64,000 bases of DNA from Sindora glabra (GCA_020226215.1 CM035230.1:3309501-3373500), one strand, 5' to 3'. Shown: positions 39,433 to 52,555, counted from the stretch's first letter. Notes: generated by a model from the sequence alone, not told the origin. A program made the numbers and translations.

Positions 39433-42321
39433 CACTATAACAAATTAACACTTGTGCCACAAATTATGCTTTGAAAATTTAAAAATTATAGCAATTTTAT
39501 CTCTTGCCACTGGAATAAAAAAATTTAAATAAATGTATAAAAATTTAAAAAATTACGCCATAAAAAACTTTACCTATGATAAAATATTACTTATGCCATA
39601 AATCAAACTATAGGAACACAATTTTTATGGGAAAGTATCACTTATGTTATGAAAAAATTTTATTCATGGCAAAATATCACTTATGCTATAAAATTAAGGT
39701 ACAGGAACACATTTCTTATGTCAAAGTATTACTTATGCTATGAAAAAATTTTACTTATGATAAAATGTCACTTGTTCCATAAATTAAATTATAAGTATGC
39801 ATTTCTTGCAACGTGGTATCATTTATTTTATCATATAAGTTAAAAAAACTTATCTGTAACAAAGTATTATTTATGTTACAAATTAATTCTATGAATAAAA
39901 TCATAGTCAAAGATATCATTTTTAGTAACTATACATATAAAAAAGATTATTTATAATAAGTGCAATAAGTTATAATATGGTAGACAATAAAAAATATAAA
40001 TATTTATATATTATGGGTATTTAATAAATAGCTAATTCATCACTTAAATTTGATACTTTTAATTAATTAACTAAGCTAAACAATTATTTTAGAAATTTAG
40101 TAAATAGCTTATTTGGTCAATTAATTAGCCCTAATCAATCAAAATAAAAAAAGCTATAAAACATAACATTTTCATTTGAATGATTTATAAAATATATGTA
40201 AAAAGATAAAACTACACATAAATTGTATAATTATGTACTTTTATTATTTTTCTTAAAATAATAGAGATAGCAATTGAACTTCAAACCTTAAAATATATAA
40301 GAATGAGCTCAGTTATTAAGCTACTAAGCATTTTTGTTTACATGTTTACCAAATTTAATATCAGTTAAAATGCAATAGTTTTTTTATAAATAATAAATAA
40401 TAATTTAACTTTCTATTGATTAAATTTATATAATAAAATTAATATACATTAACAAAATAAATATTATAATATATTAAAGATTATATTATAATTATTCAAT
40501 GAATTTAAATTCTTTACATACTAAAATTAAAAATTACTATAATTAATATATACATATATATAATACATACATATATAACAATTTTTTCAAATCATTATTT
40601 AGTCCAATTTTTAAAATATTGGTTAAACAAAAATAGATCCTCAACGTATAAAATATTAGAAGAAATCTTTTTATCATATCATATTATTCTTAAAAAATAT
40701 GTTAATAAATAATATATATATATTATGAAAATACTAAAATCATTATATTATATTATATATAAATGGTATAATTTATAAGATAAGTTATAACAAGTTTTAT
40801 TATAAAAATAAGTAATAATAAATTTTACATTCATCACAGTAATATTAACGAAACTTTCATTAAAAAATTAAAAATAATAATTATGTAAAATTATGTATAA
40901 TTTAATAATAACTAAATTATTATATTTAAAATTTTTAAGTAAATTATATTTAAGGGAGCATAATATATAAAACAATCTAAATTTTCATTTTCATCTCTTG
41001 TTAATTCTAGTTGTATTAATTTTATTTCTCACAAATATTTTGTATTAATTTCTTTCCTTCTAAATAATAATTTAATTAATTTGGTCTATTCATTTATAAT
41101 TTTATTAATAGGTTAATGACTTGATAAATGGGAGGATAAAAATTAAATATAAATAATATATAAAAGATGAAATTAATACAAAAAATTTGTAAATATTCAA
41201 ATAATTTAACTTATATTTGTGAATGATAAAAATATGTATTATAAATAAAAAATTAAAAGTAAATAATTTATAATAATTTTAATTTTAATTTATAATTAAA
41301 GTTTAAATATACATAATAGTTCAAAATTATGATTTGTATGGATATTTATTTCATATAATTCAACCTTTATTGAAAGAATTTTAGAAAATAATAAAATATT
41401 ACTTGAAAGATGTAAAAATTTTACTTTTATCTTGTAATAACTCAATCAATAATAATTAATGAAAAATATTAATAAAAGGATAAAATTAACTAATTAATTA
41501 TTTATAAGAGAAAAAATTGATATAAGATATTTGTAAAGGATAAATTTGATACAAGCAAAATTAGTAATGAAATAAATAGGAATTTAATCTATGAAAATAA
41601 TTTTTAAAATAAAATAATAAAATATTTTAGTATTAGTATATTTTTATTATATGTATTTATGTAATATTTTATATAATTAGTGTTGCATGAGTATAGTTTT
41701 ACTTTTGAAGTCAACTAATCAATTAAAATTTTATATAAGATATATTGTATTATAACACTAAAGAAGCAAACTAGTATAATAGTAAGACTTGACATTTCTT
41801 AACTTAGAGATTCATGTTTGATTCTTTGTAAATGTAATTTATAATTTCTAGATAGATAGAGTTTCAATAATTTACCTTAACTTGATATAAGTAAAAAATA
41901 TTAATAAGTTTCAACAGATGTATAAATAAAATGATATGATAGCACATGATTGAATTAGCTAGATAATCAATTTAATTTAGATATATAAAAATTATTTTAG
42001 CTAATTACATTAGTTTTTATAATTATTTTATTTTATTTTTATCATGATTTTATTTGCGACAATATGAGTTAGTAGCCATGGATGTACCTTTCTTACCACG
42101 TTTGCGCTCATAACTAGAAGAATCTATTAGCTATAAATGAACCCGTGGAAAAAAATCATTTATGCCATAAGACCTTTTTTTCTATGATAACTTCTTTGTC
42201 ACACTTATTTGTGTCATAAGACCATTTAATCAATATTTTTATGGCTAAATAGCAAAATCATGAAAATTTTAATCTTATGCTATGATTTTAATTATGGCAC
42301 AAGTGTTAATTTATTATAATG
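39433..42321. mobile_element. Non-autonomous CACTA-type DNA transposon
   Basis: The left end begins CACTATAACAAATTAACACT, continuing TGTGCCA. The right end read in reverse complement begins CATTATAATAAATTAACACT, continuing TGTGCCA. Both sides carry the 3-bp duplication AAT (39430-39432 and 42322-42324), the TSD length of the CACTA/CMC superfamily. The subterminal zones are filled with variants of CACTTATGCYATAAA in both orientations, as expected for transposase-binding repeats. The 2889-bp body is extremely AT-rich and holds no transposase frame, so movement would have depended on another element. Confidence 0.85.
39460..39860. repeat. Subterminal repeats of the CACTA-type element (left side)
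   Basis: Variants of ACTTATGCCATAAA and TTATGnnAAAGTATCACTTAT recur roughly every 30-60 bp from 39460 to 39860. Inverted versions are seen near the right end (42160-42300). Confidence 0.75.
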
Positions 42322-42324
42322 AAT

Positions 42325-43251
42325 ATGGGTAAAATGATTCAGTAGACTCTAAAAGGAATGTTAGCCCAAAAGTAGCACCCTTCTGCTTCACTTCTAACCC
42401 CACTAGAACCAAGATAGCAAGTTTTCCCATTACCTTCAAGAGAACAATTATAGATGATGTATGAGATTCAAAAATTGAACCCCTTAAAATATGATGGTAT
42501 GAATCTAACAATAAATCTCTATTAATTTATAGACAAGATAGAACAAACCTATGGATTGTTAAGGTGTAGTAAAAATATGATGGTTAAACTGGTAGGTTAT
42601 CAATTAGAAGATATGGCTTATTTTTGGTATATTCATGATATTAAACTTACAATTGCTATCAATGAACCAATTACCTAGAGGCAATTTCAAGCTAAGCTGA
42701 TAGATAAGTTTTTATCATCAAGCATCCATGAGAAAAAAGTCCATGAATTTGAAAGATTAACTTAAGGATCCATGATAGTAGTCTAATATGATGCACGACT
42801 TACTTGATTGTCTCAATATACATGACACTTAGTGCCCATAGAGAAAGCTAGAGTGAATCAATTTCTATATGGTCTTCAAGATTATTTATATGTTCGGATG
42901 GACATTTCTGATGGAACAATGTATAAGAAAGCTTTGGATTAGGCAATTAAAGTATATTTACGTGCTAGCGGGAGGCAAAGTAAAGAAGTAGGCTCGACAA
43001 AAAGGAAGACAAAGTTCCAGGGATGAAGTAGTAAAGATACGAGGAAAGTAGTAATTACTCAATATGTGCCAATTGGAAAGAAGTAGGCTGGAAAAAACAT
43101 ATTCTAAGATCGAAGAAGATTTTAAGGAAGATCTCCTAACAATAGATCTAAAATTGCTTTTGATATTTCTAGGAAGACCTATTCATTTCCAAATCCACAC
43201 AATAAGCCTCCTTATTGTCTTTAGTGTAACCTTAGGCATCTTGGATAGTGC
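42325..43251 (+). pseudogene. gag: Chromovirus gag, interrupted in its zinc knuckle
   Basis: Across several frames and stops one reads LNPLKYDGMN, FIDKIEQTY, LVGYQLEDMAYFWY, then FQAKLIDKFLSSSIHEKKVH, directly followed by EFERLT, and VNQFLYGLQDYLYVRMDI. This is the capsid region of a Ty3/gypsy Gag of Del/Tekay type. At 43215-43251 the zinc-knuckle region begins (PPYCL-stop-CNLRHLG-stop-C) and is cut by a solo LTR-D. The frame resumes at 48120. Most stops are TAG or TAA at expected glutamine or tryptophan positions. The gene is dead. Confidence 0.87.
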
Positions 43252-44146
43252 TGTAATATCTACGGTTTAAATATAAAGTATAAATTTTGATATTTGAAGA
43301 TAAATTATTTATCTAGATAATATTGATTTGAAATTCATTTTTCAAAATGATAAAATGGTATCAAGTGCAATATTTGGAATATATTATTCTTCTATACGAT
43401 TATTATTAATTCAAAATTAATTTAAATTAATATTAATGATAATATTCGAAAAAAAGTATATTTATTTTTATGGCCAATATTTGGAGATTTGTTTAAATAT
43501 TTTTATGAGAAATTTTTTATTACCAAAAATAATTATGAGTACAAACTTCTATGAACTAATTGTTAGGATTTGATAAATTTATTTTTAAAAACTACAAAGC
43601 ATTAAAGTAGTTATTTTAGAATTGTCATATTCATCACGTTATTGCAAATATAATTATAGTGAGGGAAAATTAAAAAAATAATTAAGTTGAAATCAATTTT
43701 ACAAAAATGAATTTTATTGAAATGATTTGATGAAGGTTGAGATTGCATCAAATAAACTTGGAAGGTTAAGATCTAAAAAAGAAATGAGTGTATAGTGTTC
43801 CGGTAAGTGTGAAATGAAAAAAAAATTCATACCTCCATATTTTATTTCCCATTTGTGTTTCTCCCATTTTTTTTATTTTATTTTCCCGTCACCTCCTCAA
43901 TATTCCGACCTCTCCCTCCTTCACTATTTTAGTGTCACTTTCCCTTATTTTTCTACTAGTTGTTGTCCTTTATGGTGATTTTTTTTTTCGAGTTTCTCTT
44001 TTCTACACAGACACATAACCATCTCTTCTCTCTTCACTATTTCTTTTTCATTTTTCACGAGCACAATACAACAATGCACAACTCAGCTTTTTGCGACTTC
44101 TAGATTTTTTTCTTCTTTCCTCATTCGCGGCATGCTCATCTTTTAG

Positions 44147-45426
44147 CCTTTGTTTGGATAGGGGAGAAGTGGGAGGAGAAAGAAATTAAGGAAGAGAGAA
44201 GTTCAGGGAGAGAGAAGTGGGAGGAAAGAAGAATTTCTTTTATGTTGTTTGGAAAGGGAGAGGTTAGGAGAGGAAGAAATTAGGAAAGAAGTGATTTCTT
44301 TTGTTTAGAAAGGGAGAAGTTAGAAGAGAAAGAAATTGTATTTTGATAAAATGACTATTATGCCCTTATATATAAAATATGAATGCAAGTGTGTATTTTA
44401 AAAAATTGTGTTCTTGAAAAAAAACAATTTTAATTTCTAAAATAAAGACCAATTTAAAATTAAATCCATTAATTAAATATTTTGATTTAATAATTGAAAT
44501 TAAAATATCATTAAAAATATATAATTATATAAAAATAATATAATTATTAAAAAAATTATATATTTCTATATAATATATTTTTAAACAAATTAATTTTTAA
44601 AAAAATTAATTTGATATATCATTTGTTTAAATTTAAGAATATATTACGATATTAAAATACATTATAACATCTCTCTTCTTTTATTATTTTATTCCATCAT
44701 TTATATCTTTGATAAAAAGTTATGAATCTCATTTTAAAAATTTATAATATATTAATGAATTTAATTGTTAATATATTATTATATAATATATTTAAAAAAT
44801 TAATTTAATATATAATTAAATTTAATCATGCACCCATTAATTATAGTATAATGTCTCCATTTTATTATTTTCACTCCATCATTTCCATTTCTTGTTAAAA
44901 AAAGAAAATTGAACCTCATTCGAAAATTACATCCAGAACCCCACCCCTTGTTCCACCCTTTTTATTTTTTTTATACACGTGTATCTTTTTTTTAGGGCGT
45001 TTACAAACTAGAACAATAGTTCTGTTCAGCAGAAGCCAAATTTTTATTTTAGCTAAATCAAATGGCCGCAACAGATGCTCTTCAATGGACGAAATGGCTC
45101 GAGCTACTGCTGAAACAGAAATGGTTGGTGAAGTGAGACGCAGAAATGAACGGAGCGATTGGTGGGACAGAGCTTCGATTTGTCATCTGGAGCTGCTGAA
45201 AGGTGAGAAGAGGCAGCATTTTCTCACTGAGAAATGGTTGTAACAGTGTTGAGGACAAGAGACGAAATTGTAGCAAAAAAAATCAAGGGTAGTTTATGCC
45301 CAAAAAAAATGGCCAACTTCTCCTCTCTTTTCTCCAAAAGTGGAGAGAAGTGTCCTTGCCGAAATCAGTGGGACCCACCGTACGGATTCATTTCTTTTCC
45401 AACTTCTTTTTGCAGTTCCAAACAGG
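44147..45426. mobile_element. Putative Mutator- or hAT-like non-autonomous transposon with GC-rich cargo
   Basis: The left end AGCCTTTGTTTGGATAGGGG, continuing AGAAGTGGGAGGAG, is partly complementary to the right end (AAAAGAAGTTGG...TGTTTGG read on the minus strand), giving an imperfect inverted repeat of about 40 bp. The segment is absent from the parallel LTR-D at 48788-52432. The TSD is unclear. The inside includes a GC-rich block (about 45060-45290) unlike anything nearby. The superfamily assignment is uncertain. Confidence 0.5.
45060..45290. other. GC-rich block, possible captured gene fragment
   Basis: The base composition is close to that of coding DNA, against strongly AT-rich neighbours. 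On the plus strand a short frame MAATDALQWTKWLELLLKQK runs to a stop, and a donor-like site (GAAAG/GTGAGA) follows at about 45200. I recognise no protein family, so this may equally be transposon-own sequence. Confidence 0.35.
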
Positions 45427-48114
45427 TGAAGTTTTAAATTTCTCTCCTAACTTATATCGCTCCACTTCTTTCCCCTGTGCTTTCTGCCATTCTAAAAAAT
45501 AGCTTAGTTTCATGAGTTTCTCCTCTCTATCTCTTTCTTGTCCTTTCCTCTCCTCTATGAATATCGCTGCTGGTTGCCCATTTAGCTCATGTGATTATGT
45601 TTCTTTCTTCCCTACTACCATGAACTCTAATGAAGAGGTGGAGCTTTGAAAGTATCTAGTTTGGTTGGAAGATGGAGCTCCTATTCTCGTCGCTCGTCAT
45701 CGATCAGTCTAGGTTGAGGACAACATGAAGAGCAGAAATGGGTTCCACGGTTCTGCATAGCAATCTAACTAGGTTCCGACATTAAGGAGTTACCGGTGAG
45801 TCACTTGGCTTTCCAGTGATCTCTCCTCATCACCGACGAACTACTGAAGATGAATTAAAGAAATCCATTTTTGGATATTTTGAGATAAACGGAGTTGTTT
45901 CTGAAAAATGAGATTTTTATATTTTAGTGTGATAAAATCAACATGGTTAAATTGTTTTTATATTATTAACTTTATTGATAATAGGTGTTTAAAGCTAAGT
46001 TAGAAAAATTCTCATTTTTATAATGATTAAAATTGATACCCATGAATCTATTTTGCACAATTTTGAAATAATATGATTAAAATGAATATAGAACATTAGA
46101 TTTTAACATTTTGGAAGATCTCAACAAGATTTAAGAAAATTCATCTGTGTTATTGATAAATATGATGGTACTTTTGAAGAATAAAAATATTATATTCTAG
46201 AATGTTAGATTTATACAAATAAAGTCAATTTAGAGCACAAAATTTGGATAGTTTTGTTTGTGATGGTATGGGATAGAAAAGTTTTTTTATGAGTAATTTT
46301 CGAATGTATATAGAGCATGGTCTTTGTGATATAGAATAATATAATGCTTTTGAAAATTGAAAGTTTTACATTATAAAAGTCATTTTTATTGCTATCAATT
46401 TTAATATTCTTGAATGATTTAAAATTGAACTAAAGAAGTACTTATATGTATATATTTAAGGAATTTGATAATAATTTAAGGGTATTGTATAATAGATAAT
46501 CAAATATTATTGACTGTATAGATCCAACAGATTAATATTTAAGGACATATATCCACTTTTATGAGTGAAAGTTGAAAATTATGGAAATTGATGATCTAGA
46601 ATGTGTAAATGAAATGGAGATGATTAGAAGAAGATAGGTAATGCTTATATAATTATAATTTATCTTTGTAAATGGTGATAATAAAAGGAAAATATAAGAA
46701 GATGAATAGGAATGTTCCAGAGTTTCCAAGGATAAATCAACAATTTCAATTGAGTATATATCTCATCATTATTTTTATTTTAATAAAAATTGAGATATGG
46801 TGAATTATATTCTTCTTGTTAATAGTACATATTTCATACTCACACTTATGTCTATATTTATATATATAAACTTAATTTTTGAATAATTAACTATTAAATG
46901 ACTGTTAGTTGATTAGAATGTGTAGTAAAAGTATGATGATATTATTAATGATCGTTAAATACTTATGATTAAACTATTTATCACTTGTATATTAGAAATA
47001 ATAGTGTGAAATATGATTTGAGATTCGAATGAGGAATTCTCGATGTTCATTTGAGAACAATAGAGAATTAACCTAAAATCAAAAAGTGACTATATGTGTG
47101 CTAATTATAGCTAGATGTATGGTATGTTGTGATGTTGGAATCTTATTTGTGTTTGAATATCATTATTTAATACATTTGCTAAGATTCAATGTAATCGTGA
47201 TGATTTGTTTGTATTTGATCCTTAATGGTTTTTTGTGAATGTAATGTCTATTTAAAATGGGTAGTATATAATATTGGGTCCTATTGATAGTTAAGACTCT
47301 CATGTTCGTAATGCAAGAAACAAAATTTGAATTATATGGAGGTGGATTCTCATTTAGATAATGATTTCATATATTTTAGAGATCCAATAATTGAGTTTGT
47401 TAGTATATGATTAATGTGTAAATGTTATATATAAAATTGATCATTTGTAAAGCCGAGATAGATATATACTCACTTAATTCTTGTAATTCACTTAATTTTA
47501 TTTTAATGTTTTCAGGTTAAGACTTGAGCTTAATGTATTCATGGAGAATGCAGACTGCCTTAGGAAAGGATTGATAGTTGAGATTGTCTTAAATTAGGAT
47601 TAACATTTAAAATAGAGTTGTGGCTGATCCAATAGTAGTTGTGTTTAACTTGTATTTATGTATTGCCTTGAGATTTGTGTTGTATGATGTATGTATAGGA
47701 TGCTGTCATATCTGGATAATACAATTTTATGTTTTGTAGTGTGTGGTTATCTTGAGATCTAGATAATAAAATTTTGTCTTAAATTAAGATTAACATTTAC
47801 AATAGAGTTATGGTTGATCTAACAGTGATTGTGTTGAATTTGTATTTATGCATTGTCTTGACATTTATGTTATATGATGTATGTATAGGATTCTGTTGTA
47901 TTTGAATAATTTTATATTTAAGGTGTGTGATTCTTGAGAAGTATTTAAAAATTAAGAAAATTTTATCCATTTTTTATAAAAATGTTAAAATAAAATTTTA
48001 ACTTTCCTTAAAAATTTAAATTTTTTTGTTAAATAGAAAGAGTGAAAATTATTAAAGCTTGTAGAAATCGATAATAGAATTTATGCCAATCACGATTAGA
48101 AGTGGATCGTGACA

Positions 48115-48787
48115 AGTGCAGATCCTATTTTAGATATGGATAGATGGGACATTAAGTTTATGAGTGCTTGATTGCGCTACAAGGGAGAAACATAATAGCC
48201 CTTAGTGTGTGACCTACCTAGAATATAGTTACAATGAAATCGCTAACAAGGTTGGGAAAGAAGAATCAGGAAAAGAGTTAATTAAGACCCAAGTAAGAGT
48301 ATTTGCCATGACATGCTAGGAGGTTCAAGTTTCTAATATGGTGGTGACAAATACTATTTTAGTTCAAAATTTTCTAGTAAAAGTATTGTTTAATCTTGGT
48401 GTTATGCATTCATTTATATTTAAAAATTTAGTAGTTAAGCTTTCAAAACCATTAAATGAATTAGATGAACACTTAGTGGTGAATATACTAGTAAGAAAAG
48501 TCATTCCTGCAACTAATGATATTCAGGGGTGTATGATATGGATAGTTGAACATTTAATTTTGATTGGTCTAATTATGTTTGAAATAATGGATTACAATAT
48601 AATCTTGGGAATAGATTAGTTATCAAAATATCACATTTATGTTAATTGTTATAACAAGACTTAACCTATCAATCGAAAGGAGAGAAGTTCAAAATTTTCA
48701 AGGTAAAAGGAAAGTAGGAATGCCTACCTTTGTGTCATGTATAAAAGTTCAAAAAACTAGTAGATAAATGATGCATAGTGTAGGTAG
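48115..48787 (+). pseudogene. Chromovirus gag zinc knuckle and aspartic protease, degenerate
   Basis: Directly after the TSD the frame reads YFRYG-stop-MGH-stop-VYEC, a CX2CX4HX4C zinc knuckle with both first cysteines changed to tyrosine. The protease follows at about 48338-48619: VLFNLGVMHSFI stands for the family's LFDSGATHSFI, then LSKPLNELDEHLVVN, IQGCM and MDYNIILGID, which corresponds to MDYDVILGMDWL. The catalytic Asp is Asn. The segment continues to KRKVGMPTF and is then cut by the second solo LTR-D. Confidence 0.87.
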
Positions 48788-51700
48788 TGTAATATTCCCG
48801 GTTTAAATATAAAGTTATATAAGTTTTGAGATTTATGGATAAATTATTTATTGGTTAATATTGGTTTTCAATTTATTTTTTGAATTGAAGGTTTTAGAAT
48901 ATTGAAATATTACTTATGATAATATTCAAAATTTATTTATCTTATATATGATGTATTAATTTAATATTAGTTTAAAATGACTTTCATAAAAAAATTGTCT
49001 ACATGTTGAGAAAAAAATTGAGTAATTATGCATGTAAGGATTTATGAAATAATTCATTTGTAATTGATAAATGAATTTTGAGAATTATGAAATTTTGAAA
49101 TAATTTTAGGCATTGAAAGTATAAAGATTCATGAATTAATTGTTTGTATTTGATAAATTAATCTTGGAAATTGTGGAGATTTGAAATAATTATTTTAGGA
49201 CTTTCAAAAATTTATAAATATAATGGAAAAGGTTGATAATAATTAATGCAAGATTTTAAAATAAAACTAATTTCATGAAAGTTGGGTTTTAAAATACATG
49301 AATGGTTAGAATGACCTTAGATTTAAAAAGTAAGGCTAAGATTTAATTGGAAAAAAATGAGTTTACATTAAGGTGATAAGTGTGGTAGCAAAACTCATAA
49401 CTCCCTCTTCTATTTTACAATTTTTAGACAACCCTATCTCTTTTCTCTATTTTCATGCCTTTCTTTTTATTAATTTATTACCTGGTGTCCTGCCTTATCT
49501 CATATCTTTCTAGATTTTACTCTTATTTTTGGGTTACTCATCGCCCTTTCTCCCTCTTTTTTCTAGCAAAAAAAAAAAAAATTCTATCACTCTTTAAGAA
49601 TTTTCCAGCACTCTCCTCACTGCCACACACACTCTCTTAGTTTCATTTTTTTCCATTCTTCCTGCTGCCATATCTTCCCTCTTCTTGGATGCACCACCAT
49701 TTTGGATTTTCAAACAATCGTTGCACATTGTTTGTCCTCCCTATGCATCTCTTGGCTTACAACTAACTAGCTTGCAACATGGTAACAAAACTCAGAATGG
49801 AGTGATGGCAGTAGCTTTCAAGTAGAAATTTCTTCATTATTTCTCATCATTTTTCATTTTATCAAGTTGCTGCTCGATATGGATCTCTTCCTCTGGCTAG
49901 CTGTGTGTTTGGTTACTATTAGGAAGCTGTAAATCATAGCTAAATAGCAGCAAATGAAGAGCTCCCCTTCTCCCCTGATCTTCAGTATTCCAATGAGTCC
50001 ATCACTGGCAAGTTGCTAGTAGCTTCTTTCAAAGATGGTGAGCTTATTTGGATCATAAAGTTTTAATTTTTATTTTGTTTTGCTAATTAATCCAAGATGA
50101 ACCCATTTTATACGTATTTCGAAATCTAGCTGGTGCTTTTAAAAAATATAATTTTTATGTTATAAAATGCTAAAAAAAAGGTATAAAGAGATCATTTTAT
50201 CCTATTTTTACAGTAGATATAGGCATGATTCACATAAAACCTTTTATGTATCTTTGAGATAAGCAATGATAGCTTAGAAAAATATAACTTTTAAAGCATA
50301 AAAGGTTTAAATAATATAAGTGAAGCTATTCTAGGATATTATATGATAGCAATTTTTAATGATGGTTATATATTTTTTAGAAAAACCATGTTGTAAGTAA
50401 GTCTACATATATAATGGTGGCTTTACAGAAAGAGAGTTTTATGATACACAATGTTGAGATAATATAATTAGAGTATTTTTGAGATATCATTTTCTTAACA
50501 TTTTAAGGATGTAAATTTGATTCAAGAAAACCTTGTTTTATAATATTATTGGATACTTGTTATGGTATTGGCAAAATGTGGATTAAAGACTCTAGAATAC
50601 TAGATTGGTGCACTTCGAGTATATTTATATCATAAAAATTTAATGTTTGCGATGCGATGTAGGAGATTGATCTGAAAAATCTTTAGTACATGTGATTTTC
50701 ATGGTTCTTCAAAGAAGAGTTAGACATAAAAGGAATAATTAAGTGTTTAATTGGTTACAATGATAATTAAGATCTTTTTAAATTAGAAAACACTGATATT
50801 ATATTTAAAATGAATGAATCTGATGAATTATCATCTAATGTTTTTTTTGCAAGTAAATATTAGTAATAAGAAAAGCTGATGAATTACAACTTACATTATA
50901 GTTTGGATATGAAGTTATGATATTTAGAAACATTATAAGTAAGATGTTATGGTTAAAATTTATTATTGTAATTTCTAATTAAGAAAAAAAAGGAAAAAAG
51001 GGTGGAATGAACTATTTAAAGTTTCTACAAAGGATGCGCACCATCAGGTGAGTGTATATCCCACCATAACTTTATATTTTAAAGATAAAACTGGTTTAAT
51101 TGTTGAATATTATGTTTTTCTTATTGGTAATATAGATTTCATAATCATGTGCATGTATATATGTATATATATAAACTTTTGGTATAAGTGTAGTTAATTG
51201 TGAAATGATTGTAAATTGATCAAAGTGCACAGTAGAAGTACAGTGGCAATGTTACTAGTTACATACAAATTGTGATAGAGATCAATGATATCTATATGAT
51301 ATTATTATACATTGTTGTGTACTTGATATTGCCTAGTGATAAATTTAATTACTTAGTATTGAAGTTTTATAAACAATCTTGATATGAGAGTTGAGCTTTC
51401 CTATATATTTATGAATTTTTCCATGGATGGCATTGGAAGTGATGAACCATATCATAACTATGACTTGGGAATTATGAACAATGATGGAATAAGGGTGTGA
51501 AAGCCGGATGGAAAATTCTCAGCAAACCATTTGAGAATGATATAAGAATGTTTAGGAAATCAGAAAGATGAATACCTGCACATATTTTATGAATGATTAT
51601 GTGATATGATATAATATTAGAACCTTCCTTGTGATTGGATATCACCATTTGACTTCTTTTGCAAAGTCTTGATGTAATTGTGATGATTTATTTGTGTTTG

Positions 51701-52432
51701 AACCTTAATGACTACTTGTGCTTGAGCTGCTTACCCGGGATAGGTAGTATGTAATATAATATTGACAGTGTGTATTTATGGATAGTTATGATTTCTTTGA
51801 ATTGTGATAAGAGGAAAAAAGTGTAAGTCTCATGCATGTGAGATCCCATTTTAGGGAATGGTTTTGTGTACTTCAGAAATTCAAAAAATGGGTTCATTAA
51901 TATTTAGATATTAGTACATAGTTAACCTGTGCTTATTATTTATAAATTAACCTCTTATAAGGTAGATATATGCTCACTGAGCTTTTATAACTCTATTTTA
52001 TTTCAATATTTCTAAGTTAAGCTAAGAGCCCTTAAAACCTGTTACATCTATAGAGACTTAGGACCACCTTATAAAAGAGTTTTGATGATTGGATTAGGAT
52101 TAGAATTAAAAATAGAGTTTTTATTGATTCAACCATTGATGTGTTGGATCGTTTATCTACGTACATGTTGTAATTGTATGATATTATATGTGTTTGATAC
52201 TTTCGTATCTAGAAATAAAATAGGTTTTAATATTATAAGGTGTGTAACCCTCGGAAAGTGTCCAAAAATAGAGGAGATTCTATCCATTTTTTTGTAAAAA
52301 TTTATAGTGAAATTTCGCATCCCCTTGCAAATTTGGAAACTCCTATTGGATAGAAAGAGTGAAAATTGTTAAGACTTGTGGAAATTGATTATCGAGATCC
52401 ATATTGGTTATGATCAAAATCAGGTTATGACA
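48788..52432 (+). mobile_element. Solo LTR-D between protease and RT
   Basis: It starts TGTAATATTCCCGGTTTAAA and ends CAGGTTATGACA. The flanks are GGTAG (48783-48787) and AGTAG (52433-52437), a TSD with one mismatch. Retroelement coding sequence stands on both sides. At 3645 bp it is the least disturbed LTR-D here and serves as the family reference. It contains a C/T-rich leader-like block (49380-49740). Confidence 0.9.
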
Positions 52433-52437
52433 AGTAG

Positions 52438-52555
52438 CTTAGGTTAAAAAGGAAAAAGTGGGAATAGATAAAGTTCCTGTGGCAAAAGAATTTCCCAATA
52501 TTTTTCCAGAGGATTACCACTAGATCAGGAAATTGAGTTCACAATCAAAACTATT
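52438..52555 (+). pseudogene. pol: Start of the chromovirus reverse transcriptase
   Basis: The frame VPVAKEFPNIFPED, then after a one-base shift LDQEIEFTIKTI, matches the conserved RT entry of Ty3/gypsy Pol (EFPDVFPEDLPGLPP-REIEF-IEL). It is cut at 52556 by a minus-strand LTR-D end. The remainder of RT, RNase H and integrase is not found downstream. Confidence 0.87.

Larger units (their letters stand above)
43252..48114 (+). mobile_element. Solo LTR-D inside gag, with TSD AGTGC
   Basis: It starts TGTAATATCTACGGTTTAAA and ends GATCGTGACA. The direct repeat AGTGC lies at 43247-43251 and 48115-48119. It is longer than the copy at 48788-52432 because a further DNA insertion of about 1.3 kb (about 44147-45426) sits inside. 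Removing the LTR and one AGTGC restores the gag reading frame. It has no internal domain. Confidence 0.92.

Noticed and set aside
45082..45502. Overlapping short frames on both strands near the GC-rich block
   Set aside because: None continues beyond 68 codons and the frames conflict. I kept only the composition anomaly as a possible captured fragment.
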